A stretch of DNA of 64,000 nucleotides. Origin: Tabrizicola sp. (GTDB lineage Bacteria > Pseudomonadota > Alphaproteobacteria > Rhodobacterales > Rhodobacteraceae). The stretch's first letter is position 1, and each line of letters begins with the position of its first letter. The stretch covers positions 1 through 64,000 of the forward strand of contig NZ_JAEULO010000066.1 in assembly GCF_016793705.1 (NCBI RefSeq), written 5' to 3'. The notes beneath the pieces were generated by a model, which had not been told where the DNA came from, did not search any database, and saw only the letters and a list, made by a program, of their open reading frames with translations. This document shows, piece after piece, positions 33,618-43,245 of the stretch. The position numbers were made by a program, and so were the translations under genes.

Positions 33618-34952
33618 TCACCAGTTATCCTTGAACCATTTGACGGCCCGCCGCAGCGAGCGTGCCGGGTAGCGTTCCGCCGGAATCTCGAAGTCCCACC
33701 ATTCGTCCTGCGGATGCGCGGCGAAGAGGCAAAGGCCCACCGCGCTGGCAAAGGCCGCCCCGGTCGCCGCCTGCGGCAGGCCCTGCACCCGCAGCGGCCG
33801 CCCCAGCCGCACCCGCTGGCCCAGCACCCGCGTCGCGATGCCGTCGAGGCCGGGGATCTGGCTGGCGCCGCCGGTCAGCACGATCTGCTGGCTCGGCAGC
33901 GTGTCGAACCCCGCCGCATCCAGCGTGGCCCGAACCTCCTCCAGAATCTCCTCGACGCGCGGGCGCATGATGCCGATCAGTTCCGTCCGGCTGATCTGGC
34001 GGCGGTCCTTCTCCCAGTCGCCCGAGTCGCCGCCGATGTCGATCATCTCGCGGTCGTCCATGCCGGTGGCGTAAAGCCCGCCGTGCCGCGTCTTGATCCG
34101 CTCGGCCACCGCCAGCGGGATCTGCAGTCCCTTGGAAATGTCAGAGGTCACATGGTCCCCGCCCATCCGCACCGAATCCGAATAGATCATGTGCTTCTTC
34201 ATGAAGATCGAGATACCGGTCGCCCCGCCGCCCATGTCGATGCAGGCCGCGCCCAGTTCCTGCTCGTCCTCGACGAGGCTGGAAATCGCCGAGACATAGG
34301 CCGAGGAGGCAATCCCCGCCAATTCCAGGTCGCAGCGCTTGATGCAGTACAAGAGGTTCTGCACCACGTCGCCCTCGACCGACAGAAGATGCATGTCCAC
34401 CGCCAGCCGGTGCCCGATCTGCCCGCGCGGATCGCCAAGGCCGGAACGGTGATCCAGCGCAAAGTTCACCGGCTGGGCGTGCAGCACCTCGCGGCCATGC
34501 CCGAGGTCGGGCACGTCGCAGGCCGCCAGCACACGGGACACGTCCTGCTCCGTCACCACGCTGTCCTGCAGGTCCAGTTCCCCCGCCAGCCCATAGCTGC
34601 GCGGCTCCGCCCCCGAGAAGCAGGCGATCACATGGTCGACCCGCACATTCGCCATCTTCTGCGCCGCCTGCACCGCCGTGCGGATCGCGCGTTCCGTCTC
34701 GTTCATCACCGCGATCTCGCCGAAACGCACCCCCCGGGACCGCGTCGTCGCCGCCCCGATCACCCGGAACTGGCTTTGCCCGGCCATCGGCCCGACCCCA
34801 TCCTGTTCGCGCAGCCGGTCCGGCCCGTCGAAGCGCAGGATCAGACAGGCGATCTTGCTTGTGCCTACGTCCAGAATGGCGATCACGCCGCGCTGCATGG
34901 CAGCCCGACGCATGTTCCGCATGGCACGCTGGGAAGTATAGAGATCGGTCAC
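33618..34952 (-). CDS. ftsA: Cell division protein FtsA
   Basis: This 444-residue actin-like ATPase tethers FtsZ to the membrane. Phosphate-binding strand AILDVGTSKIACLI is near residue 25, the second phosphate loop CIDMGGGATGIS is mid-protein, and the adenosine motif VLTGGASQIPGL is late. The C-terminus EIPAERYPARSLRRAVKWFKDNW is the amphipathic membrane-targeting helix. The start overlaps the ftsQ stop (ATGA). Confidence 0.97.
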   Translation of the reverse strand: MTDLYTSQRAMRNMRRAAMQRGVIAILDVGTSKIACLILRFDGPDRLREQDGVGPMAGQSQFRVIGAATTRSRGVRFGEIAVMNETERAIRTAVQAAQKMANVRVDHVIACFSGAEPRSYGLAGELDLQDSVVTEQDVSRVLAACDVPDLGHGREVLHAQPVNFALDHRSGLGDPRGQIGHRLAVDMHLLSVEGDVVQNLLYCIKRCDLELAGIASSAYVSAISSLVEDEQELGAACIDMGGGATGISIFMKKHMIYSDSVRMGGDHVTSDISKGLQIPLAVAERIKTRHGGLYATGMDDREMIDIGGDSGDWEKDRRQISRTELIGIMRPRVEEILEEVRATLDAAGFDTLPSQQIVLTGGASQIPGLDGIATRVLGQRVRLGRPLRVQGLPQAATGAAFASAVGLCLFAAHPQDEWWDFEIPAERYPARSLRRAVKWFKDNW

Positions 34953-35845
34953 AGTTCGTTCTCCACGGTGTCTAGGCCTTGCGCGCGACGGATATCGGCA
35001 AGGGCATGGGGGGTCAGGCGAAGGGTGGGGCGGTGGTCCGACCGCAGGTCGACGGTCAGGATGTCGCGGTTCATCAGGTCCTGGGCATGGTCCAGCGCCA
35101 AGAGGCGCTCCAGCGCCTGCACCGGGTTGGTCGCGGGCAAGAGCACGCGCTGGTCGCGGTCGAGCACCAGGTCCCAGCGCCGGTCGCCGACGCGCACCAG
35201 CCCCCGGATGCGCGGGGTCAGTGGCCCGGCGGCGGCGATCAGGTCCAGCGCTTCCGGCGTGGCGGCATCCGCCCCCTCGCCCGCGATCAGCGGCAGGTCG
35301 GCCCGGTCGGCCCGTGACAAAAGCCCCGCGACGCGGTGGCCGGTCTCGTCGACCAGCGTCAGCCCGTCCTCGGTGCGCCAGACCGCGACCGGCACCCGCT
35401 CGGTGATCACCACCTGCAGGATGCCGCCCGACCGCACCCGGAGGTCGGCCTTCTTCACCGCATCCAGCGCCTCGATCCGTGCCCGCGCAGCATCCAGGTC
35501 GATATCGAAGGACGACATCGGCAAGGGCAGCGCCAGTTTCGCCCTGACCGCCGCGGCCAGATCATCCGACGCGCCCTCGACCCGCGCCAGCGACACCCGG
35601 AATTCGGGTCGCGCCTCGAACTCCTCGCGCAGATGCGTCAGCTGCCCGATCACCGCCTGCCGGTTCGGCTCGTGGCTGAACCACAGCGCGGCGGCCCCCA
35701 GGATCACCAGCGTCGGGATGCCCTTCACCACGAAGCCGCGCACGTAGGGCGTCAGCATCCAGCGTTGCAGCCGGTAGTCCCATTTCGACGGTGCCGGGTC
35801 GCGGCGCATACGCGCAGCAGGACGGCGGGCGCTCAGCGATTGCAT
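34949..35845 (-). CDS. ftsQ: Cell division protein FtsQ
   Basis: This 298-residue bitopic divisome protein has an N-terminal cytoplasmic basic tail, one transmembrane helix (about 43-62, [19 protein letters not shown]), a POTRA domain and a beta domain. It links early and late division proteins. I choose the ATG at 35845 ([13 protein letters not shown]), which overlaps the end of ddl by 13 bases, with GAGGGA upstream. Confidence 0.93.
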   Translation of the reverse strand: MQSLSARRPAARMRRDPAPSKWDYRLQRWMLTPYVRGFVVKGIPTLVILGAAALWFSHEPNRQAVIGQLTHLREEFEARPEFRVSLARVEGASDDLAAAVRAKLALPLPMSSFDIDLDAARARIEALDAVKKADLRVRSGGILQVVITERVPVAVWRTEDGLTLVDETGHRVAGLLSRADRADLPLIAGEGADAATPEALDLIAAAGPLTPRIRGLVRVGDRRWDLVLDRDQRVLLPATNPVQALERLLALDHAQDLMNRDILTVDLRSDHRPTLRLTPHALADIRRAQGLDTVENEL

Positions 35846-36753
35846 GACGCATCCCTCACCAGCCAGTCGCACAACGCCGGGAAGGAATGGCCGCGAAGCG
35901 CAGCCTGTTCGGGCGCCAGAGACGTGGGCGTCATCCCGGGCTGGGTGTTGGTCTCCAGCAGGATGATCCCGTCCACGCCCCGGCTGTCGTCCCAGCGCAT
36001 GTCGGTGCGCGAAAGCCCCCGGCAGCCCAGCGCCAGATGGGCACGCGACGCATAGTCCAGACAGGCCGCCGTCACCTCTGCGGGCATGTTCGCGGGCAGT
36101 TCATGCCGGCTGCCCCCCGGCTTGTATTTCGCGTCATAGTCATACCAGCCGTCGGTGATGATATCCGTCACCGCCAGCGCGCGGTCGCCCATCACCGATA
36201 CCGAAAGCTCGCGCCCCGGAGCATAGGTCTCGACCATCACCACCGCAGGCATCGACGCCGCCAGCCGTGGCGCATTCGCCCCCTCGCGCACGATATAGAC
36301 CCCGACCGAGGACCCCTCGTTGTAAGGCTTCACCACGTAAGGAGCCGGCAGCACATGCCCCGCCTCTACCTCTTCCCGCGTCGCCAGCACGCTTTCCACC
36401 ACCGGCAGCCCGGCCGCGCGGTAGACCTCCTTGGTCTTCACCTTGTCCATCGCCAGGGCCGAGGCCAGCACGCCGGAATGCGTATAGGGGATGCCAAGCC
36501 ATTCCAGCAGGCCCTGGACGCAGCCATCCTCGCCCCAGCGGCCATGCAAGGCGTTGAAACAGACGTCGGGGCGCAATTCGGCCAGCCGCGCAGGCAGATC
36601 GGGGCCGCAATCGACCTCGATCACCCCATACCCGGCCTCCCCAAGGGCTTTGGCGCATGCGCGCCCGGAGACGAGGGAAACCTCCCGCTCAGCGGAAAGC
36701 CCACCCATCAGAACCGCCACTTTGGGGGCCATCCTGCTCGATGCGCCCGCCAT
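35833..36753 (-). CDS. ddl: D-alanine-D-alanine ligase
   Basis: This 306-residue ATP-grasp enzyme joins two D-alanines for the peptidoglycan stem. It shows [20 protein letters not shown] at the N-terminus, the central loop [15 protein letters not shown], and the metal-binding [21 protein letters not shown] near the C-terminus. The ATG at 36753 is chosen because GAGG lies upstream at fair spacing, while the next in-frame ATG at 36732 has none. It overlaps ftsQ. Confidence 0.96.
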   Translation of the reverse strand: MAGASSRMAPKVAVLMGGLSAEREVSLVSGRACAKALGEAGYGVIEVDCGPDLPARLAELRPDVCFNALHGRWGEDGCVQGLLEWLGIPYTHSGVLASALAMDKVKTKEVYRAAGLPVVESVLATREEVEAGHVLPAPYVVKPYNEGSSVGVYIVREGANAPRLAASMPAVVMVETYAPGRELSVSVMGDRALAVTDIITDGWYDYDAKYKPGGSRHELPANMPAEVTAACLDYASRAHLALGCRGLSRTDMRWDDSRGVDGIILLETNTQPGMTPTSLAPEQAALRGHSFPALCDWLVRDASCNR

Positions 36754-36792
36754 ACACTGCCTCATCCGGGTCTGTTGCCGACCCGTGACTTG

Positions 36793-37719
36793 TTATTCGC
36801 GCGGATATTCTCCGACCCGCATGATTTCCCACTCTAGCGTGATACCGCTTGATTGGTAAACCTTTTTCCTGACCTCCTCGCCCAGATTTTCCAGATCGGC
36901 GGCTGTCGCTCCTCCGGCATTGATCAGGAAGTTGGAATGCATGGTGGACATCTGCGCCCCGCCGACCCGCGCCCCGCGCATTCCGGCGTCGTCGATCACC
37001 TTCCAGGCTTTCAATTCATGGCTGTCATCCGCCTTCCCGGTAGACGAAAACCCCGCCGGATTGCGGAAGGTCGACCCCGCGCTGCGCTCCTTCGTCGGCT
37101 GGCTGGCATCGCGCTTGGCGATCTGCTCCGCCATCCGCGCCTCCAAAGCCGCCGGGTCGCCCGTTCCCGCCCGGAACACAGCCTGCACGATCACCGCCCC
37201 CGCAGGCAATTCGCTCTGCCGGTAGCGCAGGTGCAGCGCGCTGGCAGGCAGCGTCTCGATCCTCCCGTCACGGGTGACGATCCGAACCTCCTCCAGCACA
37301 TCGGCCACATAGGACCCGTAGCACCCGGCATTCATCCGCACGGCCCCGCCGATGCTGCCGGGAATGGTGCGCAGGAAGGTCAGGTCCAGCCCCGCCTCCG
37401 CCGCCCGTTTCGCCACATGCGCATCCAGCGCCGCCGCCCCCGCGATAATCCGGTCGCCCTGAACCTCAATCCGATTGAACCCTCGCCCCAACCGGATCAC
37501 CACCGCCCGCAACCCGCCATCCCGCACGATCAGGTTCGACCCCACGCCCATCGGGAACACCGCGACCGCAGGGTCCAGTGCCGCCAGGAAATCCGCCAGA
37601 TCGGCCTCGTCCGCCGGCTGGTAAAGCCAGTCCGCCGGGCCACCCACCCGCAGCCAGGTCAGGTCGGCCAGCGGGCGATCCGGCGTCAGCACACCGCGCG
37701 TCTCGGGAAGTTTGGTCAT
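36793..37719 (-). CDS. murB: UDP-N-acetylenolpyruvoylglucosamine reductase
   Basis: This 308-residue flavoenzyme reduces enolpyruvyl-UDP-GlcNAc to UDP-MurNAc. FAD-binding segments are [29 protein letters not shown] and [15 protein letters not shown]; the catalytic serine lies in [14 protein letters not shown]. It belongs to the type I group. The start MTKLPETRG at 37719 is used, since 35 upstream codons lack similarity. Confidence 0.96.
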   Translation of the reverse strand: MTKLPETRGVLTPDRPLADLTWLRVGGPADWLYQPADEADLADFLAALDPAVAVFPMGVGSNLIVRDGGLRAVVIRLGRGFNRIEVQGDRIIAGAAALDAHVAKRAAEAGLDLTFLRTIPGSIGGAVRMNAGCYGSYVADVLEEVRIVTRDGRIETLPASALHLRYRQSELPAGAVIVQAVFRAGTGDPAALEARMAEQIAKRDASQPTKERSAGSTFRNPAGFSSTGKADDSHELKAWKVIDDAGMRGARVGGAQMSTMHSNFLINAGGATAADLENLGEEVRKKVYQSSGITLEWEIMRVGEYPRE

Positions 37720-37759
37720 GGCCAGGTTTCTGCGGCGGTTTCGCGCCCCACGCAAGCCC

Positions 37760-38026
37760 TCAGCGGCGCCGCAGCCGTGCGGTCGTGATCCCGATCGCCA
37801 CACCCAGCAGGATCGGGGCCGCAAAGACCAGGGTCGCCTTGGCCATCTGCACCCCTTCGGCGACAGACAGCCCTCGTCGTTGCCACTGCATCGCGATCAT
37901 CAGGACCAGCGCAAGCACCGGGAGCGCGAGCGCCGCGCCCCAGCCGTAGCGCCGCGTCATGGCATGGGCGATAACCCCGGCGAAGACGATGGTCCCCCCT
38001 CCGATCACCCAGACCAGACCCGGCAT
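37760..38026 (-). CDS. Small membrane protein in the dcw cluster
   Basis: This 88-residue protein starting [17 protein letters not shown] has three hydrophobic helices (about 4-22, 30-45, 58-80) and a basic C-terminus TARLRRR. It lies between murB and the DUF2484 pair on the same strand, four bases after one of them. No family is recognised. Its position suggests coregulation with cell-wall genes. Confidence 0.7.
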   Translation of the reverse strand: MPGLVWVIGGGTIVFAGVIAHAMTRRYGWGAALALPVLALVLMIAMQWQRRGLSVAEGVQMAKATLVFAAPILLGVAIGITTARLRRR

Positions 38027-38030
38027 CGCC

Positions 38031-38273
38031 CTAGCCCACCTGACGGCGCAGCCAGCGCCAGAAGAAGACCACCGGCCAGCGCAGGATCGACGCCCCCGCC
38101 GCCAGCAGCACAAGGCCAACCACCGGACCGCTCTCCCACGTCGCCCAGCCCAGGAGCGGCACGCCGATGGCGATCATCACATAGGCCGCCCGCCAATGCA
38201 GGTCGCGTGAAGGGAACATCCCGATCACATTCGCCGCGATCAGCCAGACCAGACACAGGGCCAGGGGCAGCAT
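38031..38273 (-). CDS. DUF2484 family membrane protein (second copy)
   Basis: This 80-residue protein, MLPLALCLVWLIAANVIGMFPSR then DLHWRAAYVMIAIGVPLLG, has three predicted helices. It resembles its neighbour (38273-38539) in opening motif and size, so the two may be diverged duplicates of the DUF2484 family, which is found in Rhodobacterales dcw clusters. It overlaps the upstream copy by one base. The function is unknown. Confidence 0.78.
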   Translation of the reverse strand: MLPLALCLVWLIAANVIGMFPSRDLHWRAAYVMIAIGVPLLGWATWESGPVVGLVLLAAGASILRWPVVFFWRWLRRQVG

Positions 38274-38539
38274 CACTTCTCCAGCTCCTTCGGCGACCGG
38301 GCCGGACGGCCCGTTGCCCGGCGCAGGAAGTAAAGCAGCGGATTGCGGAACATTGACAGGAAGGCGAACAGCCCGATGGCCAGCCAGAGCCAGCCATGGG
38401 CCGTGCCGATCCAGGCCAACAGCACCGGGGCCGCGACCAGAAGCATCAGTCCCGGCACCATCTGCCACCGCATCGGCAGCATCGCGGTGGCGGCGGCCGC
38501 CAGCACCCAAAGGCAGCCGAGGATCAGCGGTGTGCTCAT
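38273..38539 (-). CDS. DUF2484 family membrane protein (first copy)
   Basis: This 88-residue protein, MSTPLILGCLWVLAAAATAML then PMRWQMVPGLMLLVAAP, has three helices and the FLSMFRNPLLYFLRR segment typical of DUF2484. It is the first of three small membrane genes between murC and murB. A double palindrome (38561-38619) separates it from murC. The role is unknown; position suggests cell-envelope work. Confidence 0.82.
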   Translation of the reverse strand: MSTPLILGCLWVLAAAATAMLPMRWQMVPGLMLLVAAPVLLAWIGTAHGWLWLAIGLFAFLSMFRNPLLYFLRRATGRPARSPKELEK

Positions 38540-38560
38540 ACGGCGCGAACCGTTCGGTTC

Positions 38561-38619
38561 AGGGGACCAAATTCCTTCGAAGGAATTTGCAAGACTTTTC
38601 GAAAAGTCTTGTCTCCCCT
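38561..38619. repeat. Double palindrome with outer stem, between murC and DUF2484
   Basis: Two adjoining perfect 22-bp palindromes, both centred on CG, lie at 38568-38589 (arm CAAATTCCTT) and 38590-38611 (arm CAAGACTTTT). AGGGGA (38561-38566) and TCCCCT (38614-38619) form an outer stem, giving a three-way junction shape. The last base overlaps the murC stop. It is the same class as the block at 6180-6248 and probably modulates termination or mRNA stability inside the operon. Confidence 0.75.
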
Positions 38620-40028
38620 CATACCGCCTGCCCCACCAGCTTCGCAGGCAGCGCATTGGCCCAGGCAGAAATCGTCCCCGCGCCCAGGCAGACCACCATG
38701 TCCCCCGACCGCGCCTGTTCCTTCACCAGCCGCACCAGCTCGGATTCGTCCTGCAAGGCCCGCGCATGGCGGTGCCCATGGGCGATCAGCCCAGCCACCA
38801 GATCATCGCGGCTCGCACCCGGGATCGGGTCCTCGCCCGCCGCGTAGACCTCGGCGATCGCCACCACATCCGCCTCGTTGAAGCAGGTGCAGAATTCCTC
38901 GAACAGATGGCTGAGACGAGTATACCGATGCGGCTGATGCACCGCGATGATCCGCCCCTTGGTCGCCTGCCGCGCCGCCTTCAGCACGGCGGCGATCTCC
39001 ACCGGGTGATGGCCGTAGTCGTCGATGATCGTGACGCCCCCCACCTCGCCCACCCGGGTGAACCGCCGGTTGACGCCGGCGAATCCGGCCAGCGCCTCGC
39101 GGATCTCGTCCTTCTTCATCCCCAGATGCCGCGCGACCGCAACCGCCGACAGCGCGTTGCTGACGTTGTGATCCCCCGGCATCGGCAGGGTGCAGCCTTC
39201 GATCACTCCACCCTCGCCCTGCAGCGCCACGTCGAAATGCGCCACCCCGTTCTCGTAACTCAGGTTCACCGCCCGCACATCCGCCTGCGCGTTGAAGCCG
39301 AAAGTGACAACCCGCCGGTCCGTCACCCGCCCGACCAAGGCCTGCACCTCGGGATGATCCGTGCAGCACACCGCCAGCCCGTAGAACGGCACGTTCGACA
39401 CGAAATCCAGGAACCCCTTCCGCAGCGCGTCGAAGGTCCCCCAATGCTCCATATGCTCGGGGTCGATGTTGGTCACGATGGCGATGGTCGCGGGCAGCCG
39501 GTTGAACGACCCGTCCGACTCATCCGCCTCCACCACCATCCACTCCCCCGCCCCCGCGCGAGCGTTGGACCCATAGGCGTGGATCACCCCGCCGTTGATC
39601 ACCGTCGGATCGAACCCGCCCTTGTCCAGAAGCGTCGCCACCATCGTCGTCGTCGTCGTCTTGCCATGCGTCCCGGCAATCGCGATGTTCGACCGCAGTC
39701 GCATGAGTTCCGCCAGCATCTCGGCCCGGCGCACCACCGGCAGTTTCCGGCGCCGCGCCTCTTCCAGTTCCGGGTTGCCCTTCTTGATCGCGCTGGAGAT
39801 CACCACCACCGACACGCCGTCGCCGATGTTCTCGGCCCGCTGCCCCTCGAAGAAGGTGGCGCCCAGCTTCACCAGCCGGTCGGTGATCTTCGACGCCTTC
39901 GCGTCCGAGCCCTGCACCGGATAGCCCAGCGTCATCAGCACCTCGGCGATGCCCGACATCCCGATGCCCCCGATGCCGACGAAATGGATCGGCCCCAGCT
40001 CCAGCGGAAGCTTCGTCGCTGCGTTCAT
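38619..40028 (-). CDS. murC: UDP-N-acetylmuramate-L-alanine ligase
   Basis: This 469-residue Mur ligase adds L-Ala to UDP-MurNAc. It has the N-terminal [18 protein letters not shown] loop, the ATP loop [16 protein letters not shown], the EADESDGSF motif and C-terminal [10 protein letters not shown]. The start overlaps the murG stop by four bases. Confidence 0.97.
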   Translation of the reverse strand: MNAATKLPLELGPIHFVGIGGIGMSGIAEVLMTLGYPVQGSDAKASKITDRLVKLGATFFEGQRAENIGDGVSVVVISSAIKKGNPELEEARRRKLPVVRRAEMLAELMRLRSNIAIAGTHGKTTTTTMVATLLDKGGFDPTVINGGVIHAYGSNARAGAGEWMVVEADESDGSFNRLPATIAIVTNIDPEHMEHWGTFDALRKGFLDFVSNVPFYGLAVCCTDHPEVQALVGRVTDRRVVTFGFNAQADVRAVNLSYENGVAHFDVALQGEGGVIEGCTLPMPGDHNVSNALSAVAVARHLGMKKDEIREALAGFAGVNRRFTRVGEVGGVTIIDDYGHHPVEIAAVLKAARQATKGRIIAVHQPHRYTRLSHLFEEFCTCFNEADVVAIAEVYAAGEDPIPGASRDDLVAGLIAHGHRHARALQDESELVRLVKEQARSGDMVVCLGAGTISAWANALPAKLVGQAV

Positions 40029-41116
40029 TTTGCGTCTCCGGCCAACTCTTCAACCAATGCCACCAGCCGCGCCGTCGCGTCCGGCTTGCCCTCGCCCAAC
40101 GCCGCCCTCGCCATCGTCTCGGCCCGGTGCGGATCGCTCAGGATCGCGGCGATGTGGCCCGCAAGCGAGCCCGCGTCAAGCGCGCTCTCCGGCACAATCA
40201 CCGCCGCCGCTGCGTCAGAAAGCCCCTTCGCATTCGCCGTCTGGTGATCCCCGGTCGCTGCCGCATAGGGGATCAGCACCGCCGGGCGCCCGATCACGCT
40301 GATGTCCGCCACCGAGGACGCGCCCGACCGGCTGATCACCAGCTGCGCCTCCGACAACCGCCGGGGAATGTCGGTGAAGAACGGCGCGATCTCGGCCCTG
40401 ACCCCCGCCGCCTCGTAGGCAGCCGCCGCCCGCGCCCCGTCCTCGTCCCGCGCCTGATGCGCGACGCGCAGGTTCGCCCGCAAGGCTTCCGGCAACAGCG
40501 CCACCGCCGCGGGCACCACATCGGACAGGATGCGCGCACCCTGCGATCCCCCGATCACCACAAGCGCCATCGGATAGTCCCCCGGCGGGATATAAGGCGC
40601 CGCGGCCCGGTCCAGCACCGCCTGCCGCACCGGATTGCCCACCGGCTCCCCGGTCACGCCCACGGGCAGCGCCGTCGGCCATGTCCCGCAGGCCACCTTG
40701 TCGACCCGCCGGGAAAAGACCTGATTCACCCGGCCCAGCACCCCGTTCTGCTCATGGATCATCCGCGGCCGCCGCAAGACCCAGGCCGCCGACAGCGCCG
40801 GGATCGAGGGATAGCCGCCAAACCCCACCACCACCGCCGGCTTGTCGCGCAGCTGCGACCAGATCGCGCCAAAGACCCCGCCGATGATCCGGAACGGCAC
40901 CAGAAGCTTTGCCGCTGCCCCGCCCCGCGCAAACGTGGCGCTCGCCACCTTCTCCACCGTCACTTCGGCCGGGAACCCGCCGGCATAGCGCGCGCCACGA
41001 TCATCGGTGGACAGCTTCACCCGCCAGCCACGCGCCAGCATCGCCTCGGCCAGGGCCTGCGCCGGGAACATATGCCCGCCCGTGCCCCCCGCCGCGATCA
41101 GGAGAAGCTTCGCCAT
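40025..41116 (-). CDS. murG: Lipid II-forming GlcNAc transferase
   Basis: This 363-residue GT-B glycosyltransferase adds GlcNAc to lipid I at the inner membrane. The lipid-binding glycine loop [17 protein letters not shown], second loop [14 protein letters not shown] and third loop GGSQGARIL are all present, as is the sugar-nucleotide site with DHQTANAKG. The ATG at 41116 overlaps the ftsW stop by one base. Confidence 0.97.
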   Translation of the reverse strand: MAKLLLIAAGGTGGHMFPAQALAEAMLARGWRVKLSTDDRGARYAGGFPAEVTVEKVASATFARGGAAAKLLVPFRIIGGVFGAIWSQLRDKPAVVVGFGGYPSIPALSAAWVLRRPRMIHEQNGVLGRVNQVFSRRVDKVACGTWPTALPVGVTGEPVGNPVRQAVLDRAAAPYIPPGDYPMALVVIGGSQGARILSDVVPAAVALLPEALRANLRVAHQARDEDGARAAAAYEAAGVRAEIAPFFTDIPRRLSEAQLVISRSGASSVADISVIGRPAVLIPYAAATGDHQTANAKGLSDAAAAVIVPESALDAGSLAGHIAAILSDPHRAETMARAALGEGKPDATARLVALVEELAGDAK

Positions 41117-42279
41117 CAGCGACCCCGCCGGAAGACGTCGCTCATCTGCCCGCGCGGCCGTTCCCGCGTCAGCGCCAAGAGCATCCCCAGCGTGATCCCC
41201 GCGGCAATGACCGACGACCCGCCGTAGGACACGAAGGGCAGCGTCATCCCCTTGGCAGGCAGCAGCCGCACCGCCACGCCCATGTTGATCATCGCCTGCA
41301 CCCCGAAGATACAGGCCATACCCGCCCCCGCCAGCCGCGCGAACGGGTCGCGCTCGGGCAGCAGCCGCCACAGCGACCGCACCACGATCACGCAGTAAAG
41401 CGCGAGGATGCCCAGCACCAGCAGCAGGCCATATTCTTCAGCCGCCACCGCGATGATGAAGTCGGTATGCGCATCCGGCAGCGACCATTTCACCTGCCCC
41501 TCGCCCACGCCCACGCCGAAGAACCCGCCCTCCTGGATCGCGTTCGCGGCATAGCCAAGCTGCGTCCGCGGGTCGACATCCGGCGACAGGAACCCGTCGA
41601 TCCGCCGCGCGAAATGCTCCGAGCTTTCATAGAACAACAGCCCGCCGCCCGCGACCAGACCACCCACCACCGCAATCAGCAGCATCGGCGCCCCGCCGAC
41701 GAAATAGACCACCCCCCAGGCGAACAGCACCAGCGCCGACTGGCCGAAGTCCGGCTGCATCGCCAGGAAACCGACCACGACCAGCGTCAGCGCGAAGGAC
41801 AGAAGCTTGCCCGGCGGGCCGTTCAGGTCCTGGCTCGCCGCGATCAGCCAGGCCACCACGATCACGAAGCCCGGCTTCAGGAACTCGGACGGCTGGACCG
41901 AGGCGAACCCGAAGGAAAACCAGCGCACCGCGCCCTTGCCGAAATCCGTCCCGAACAAAGGCAGCAGCATCAGTGCCAGCATCGACACCGCGAAGCCCAT
42001 CACCCCCAACCGCCGCACCATGTCGGGCGGCATCATCGAGATGCCCAGCATCACCACCAGCGCCACCCCACCGAAGAAGGCCTGGCGCTGCACATAGTAG
42101 AACGGCTCCAGCCCGTTTCGCGTCGCGAGCGGCACCGAGGCCGCCAGACCCAGCAACAGCCCGACCCCGAACAGGATGAAGACGCTGGTCAGCGTCCACT
42201 TGTCGATCGTGCGCCACCAGCGTGGGATGACCGGCTCGGACACCCGAACGGGATTGGAGCCATAGACCATTTCAGTCAT
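41116..42279 (-). CDS. ftsW: Septal peptidoglycan polymerase FtsW
   Basis: This 387-residue SEDS-family membrane protein has about ten helices. Family motifs include [21 protein letters not shown], the [15 protein letters not shown] loop, and [15 protein letters not shown] near the C-terminus. With FtsI it polymerises septal peptidoglycan. It is the most upstream dcw gene here: murD, mraY, murE, murF and ftsI do not precede it in the window. Confidence 0.96.
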   Translation of the reverse strand: MTEMVYGSNPVRVSEPVIPRWWRTIDKWTLTSVFILFGVGLLLGLAASVPLATRNGLEPFYYVQRQAFFGGVALVVMLGISMMPPDMVRRLGVMGFAVSMLALMLLPLFGTDFGKGAVRWFSFGFASVQPSEFLKPGFVIVVAWLIAASQDLNGPPGKLLSFALTLVVVGFLAMQPDFGQSALVLFAWGVVYFVGGAPMLLIAVVGGLVAGGGLLFYESSEHFARRIDGFLSPDVDPRTQLGYAANAIQEGGFFGVGVGEGQVKWSLPDAHTDFIIAVAAEEYGLLLVLGILALYCVIVVRSLWRLLPERDPFARLAGAGMACIFGVQAMINMGVAVRLLPAKGMTLPFVSYGGSSVIAAGITLGMLLALTRERPRGQMSDVFRRGR

Positions 42280-42423
42280 GGAAAACCGCCTGTTACGCCT
42301 GCTCTGCCTTTGGAAGCCCGAGTGTATTCCCCGGGTCTTCGCTGGTCAGACTAGCGCCAAACCCTTTGCAAGGCCAGCGCGAATGCAAGTCTTCTCAGCG
42401 GGGAATTTGTCGCGCCGTAACGC

Positions 42424-43065
42424 CTATCCGTTGCGGATCACATGGTCCGCCGCGATCGACCCGTCGCGCACCCAGCGCCCGTTCGGCAGGTCGTTTTCCT
42501 CGAGCTTCTCGATGATTTCGGCTTCCGTCAGCCCCAGCCTTTCCCACCGCCCCCGCAACCGGGCGCGCAGGGCGTGTTCGGGGACCTCGACCATCACCGT
42601 CAGGTCGAACATCGGGCGCAGCCTGTCCCAGGGCGACTGGTTGAGCAAGAGCCAGTTCCCCTCGACCAGGATCACCGGCACCTCTTTCGGGATCAGCCGC
42701 GCTCCCGCCCGGGCGATCTCGATCTTGCGGTCGAAGACCGGAACGGCGACCTCCGCCTCCTCCCGCGCCCGCAGGCGGAGGAGCGTGTGGTAAAGCCCGC
42801 CCACGTCGAAGGTCATCGGCGCGCCCTTCCGGGGCCGCAGCCCGGCAGGCACCAGATGCAGGTCATCATAATGATACCCGTCCATCGGCAACACCGCCGC
42901 CAACCCCACCTGCCGACCGTTCAGCTTGCCCGCCAGCTTGTCGGCAAGGGTGGATTTCCCCGATCCGGGAGCGCCCGCCAACGCCGCGATGACCCGTCCT
43001 CCGGTGGCGGCGCGCGCTTCCAGCAGATCGGCCAGTGCCGCGATCTCGGTGGTTTCCGCCGTCAT
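42424..43065 (-). CDS. P-loop kinase, uridine kinase/phosphoribulokinase-like
   Basis: This 213-residue protein has Walker A GAPGSGKST (31-39), the PMDGYHYDD loop and FDRKIEIARAG typical of uridine kinase/PanK-related sugar or nucleoside kinases. [21 protein letters not shown] resembles the lid region. It probably phosphorylates a small sugar or nucleoside; fructose kinase-like roles have been suggested for relatives. GGGAGGGG precedes the ATG at 43065. It is alone, between uvrD and ftsW. Confidence 0.82.
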   Translation of the reverse strand: MTAETTEIAALADLLEARAATGGRVIAALAGAPGSGKSTLADKLAGKLNGRQVGLAAVLPMDGYHYDDLHLVPAGLRPRKGAPMTFDVGGLYHTLLRLRAREEAEVAVPVFDRKIEIARAGARLIPKEVPVILVEGNWLLLNQSPWDRLRPMFDLTVMVEVPEHALRARLRGRWERLGLTEAEIIEKLEENDLPNGRWVRDGSIAADHVIRNG

Positions 43066-43200
43066 TCCGCCCCTCCCCCGGATTTGCGCGACCTTGCACG
43101 AAGTCGCAGAGTGCACGCAAGACAGGCCCGTTCCCCTGCCGCCTCGCGGCCCTGCGGACAGAAGTTAAGAAACCGTAAGCACTCACGACCAAGCTACTGT

Positions 43201-43213
43201 TTATACGGTATAA
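43201..43213. promoter_or_regulatory. Inverted repeat TTATAC-N-GTATAA upstream of the kinase gene
   Basis: A perfect 13-bp inverted repeat lies 136 bp before the kinase start, in an AT-rich spot of an otherwise GC-rich gap. Such a symmetric TAC-N-GTA core is seen in GntR-type operators; the factor is unknown. Confidence 0.35.
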
Positions 43214-43222
43214 TCCGAAAAT

Positions 43223-43236
43223 GTCCACCGTGGACA
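43223..43236. repeat. Palindromic element 9 nt after the uvrD stop
   Basis: GTCCACCGTGGACA, identical to the element nine bases after the dctD stop at 22402-22415 and at the same distance from a stop codon. On the minus strand it is followed by TTTTC. Confidence 0.6.
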
Positions 43237-43245
43237 CGTCGCGCC

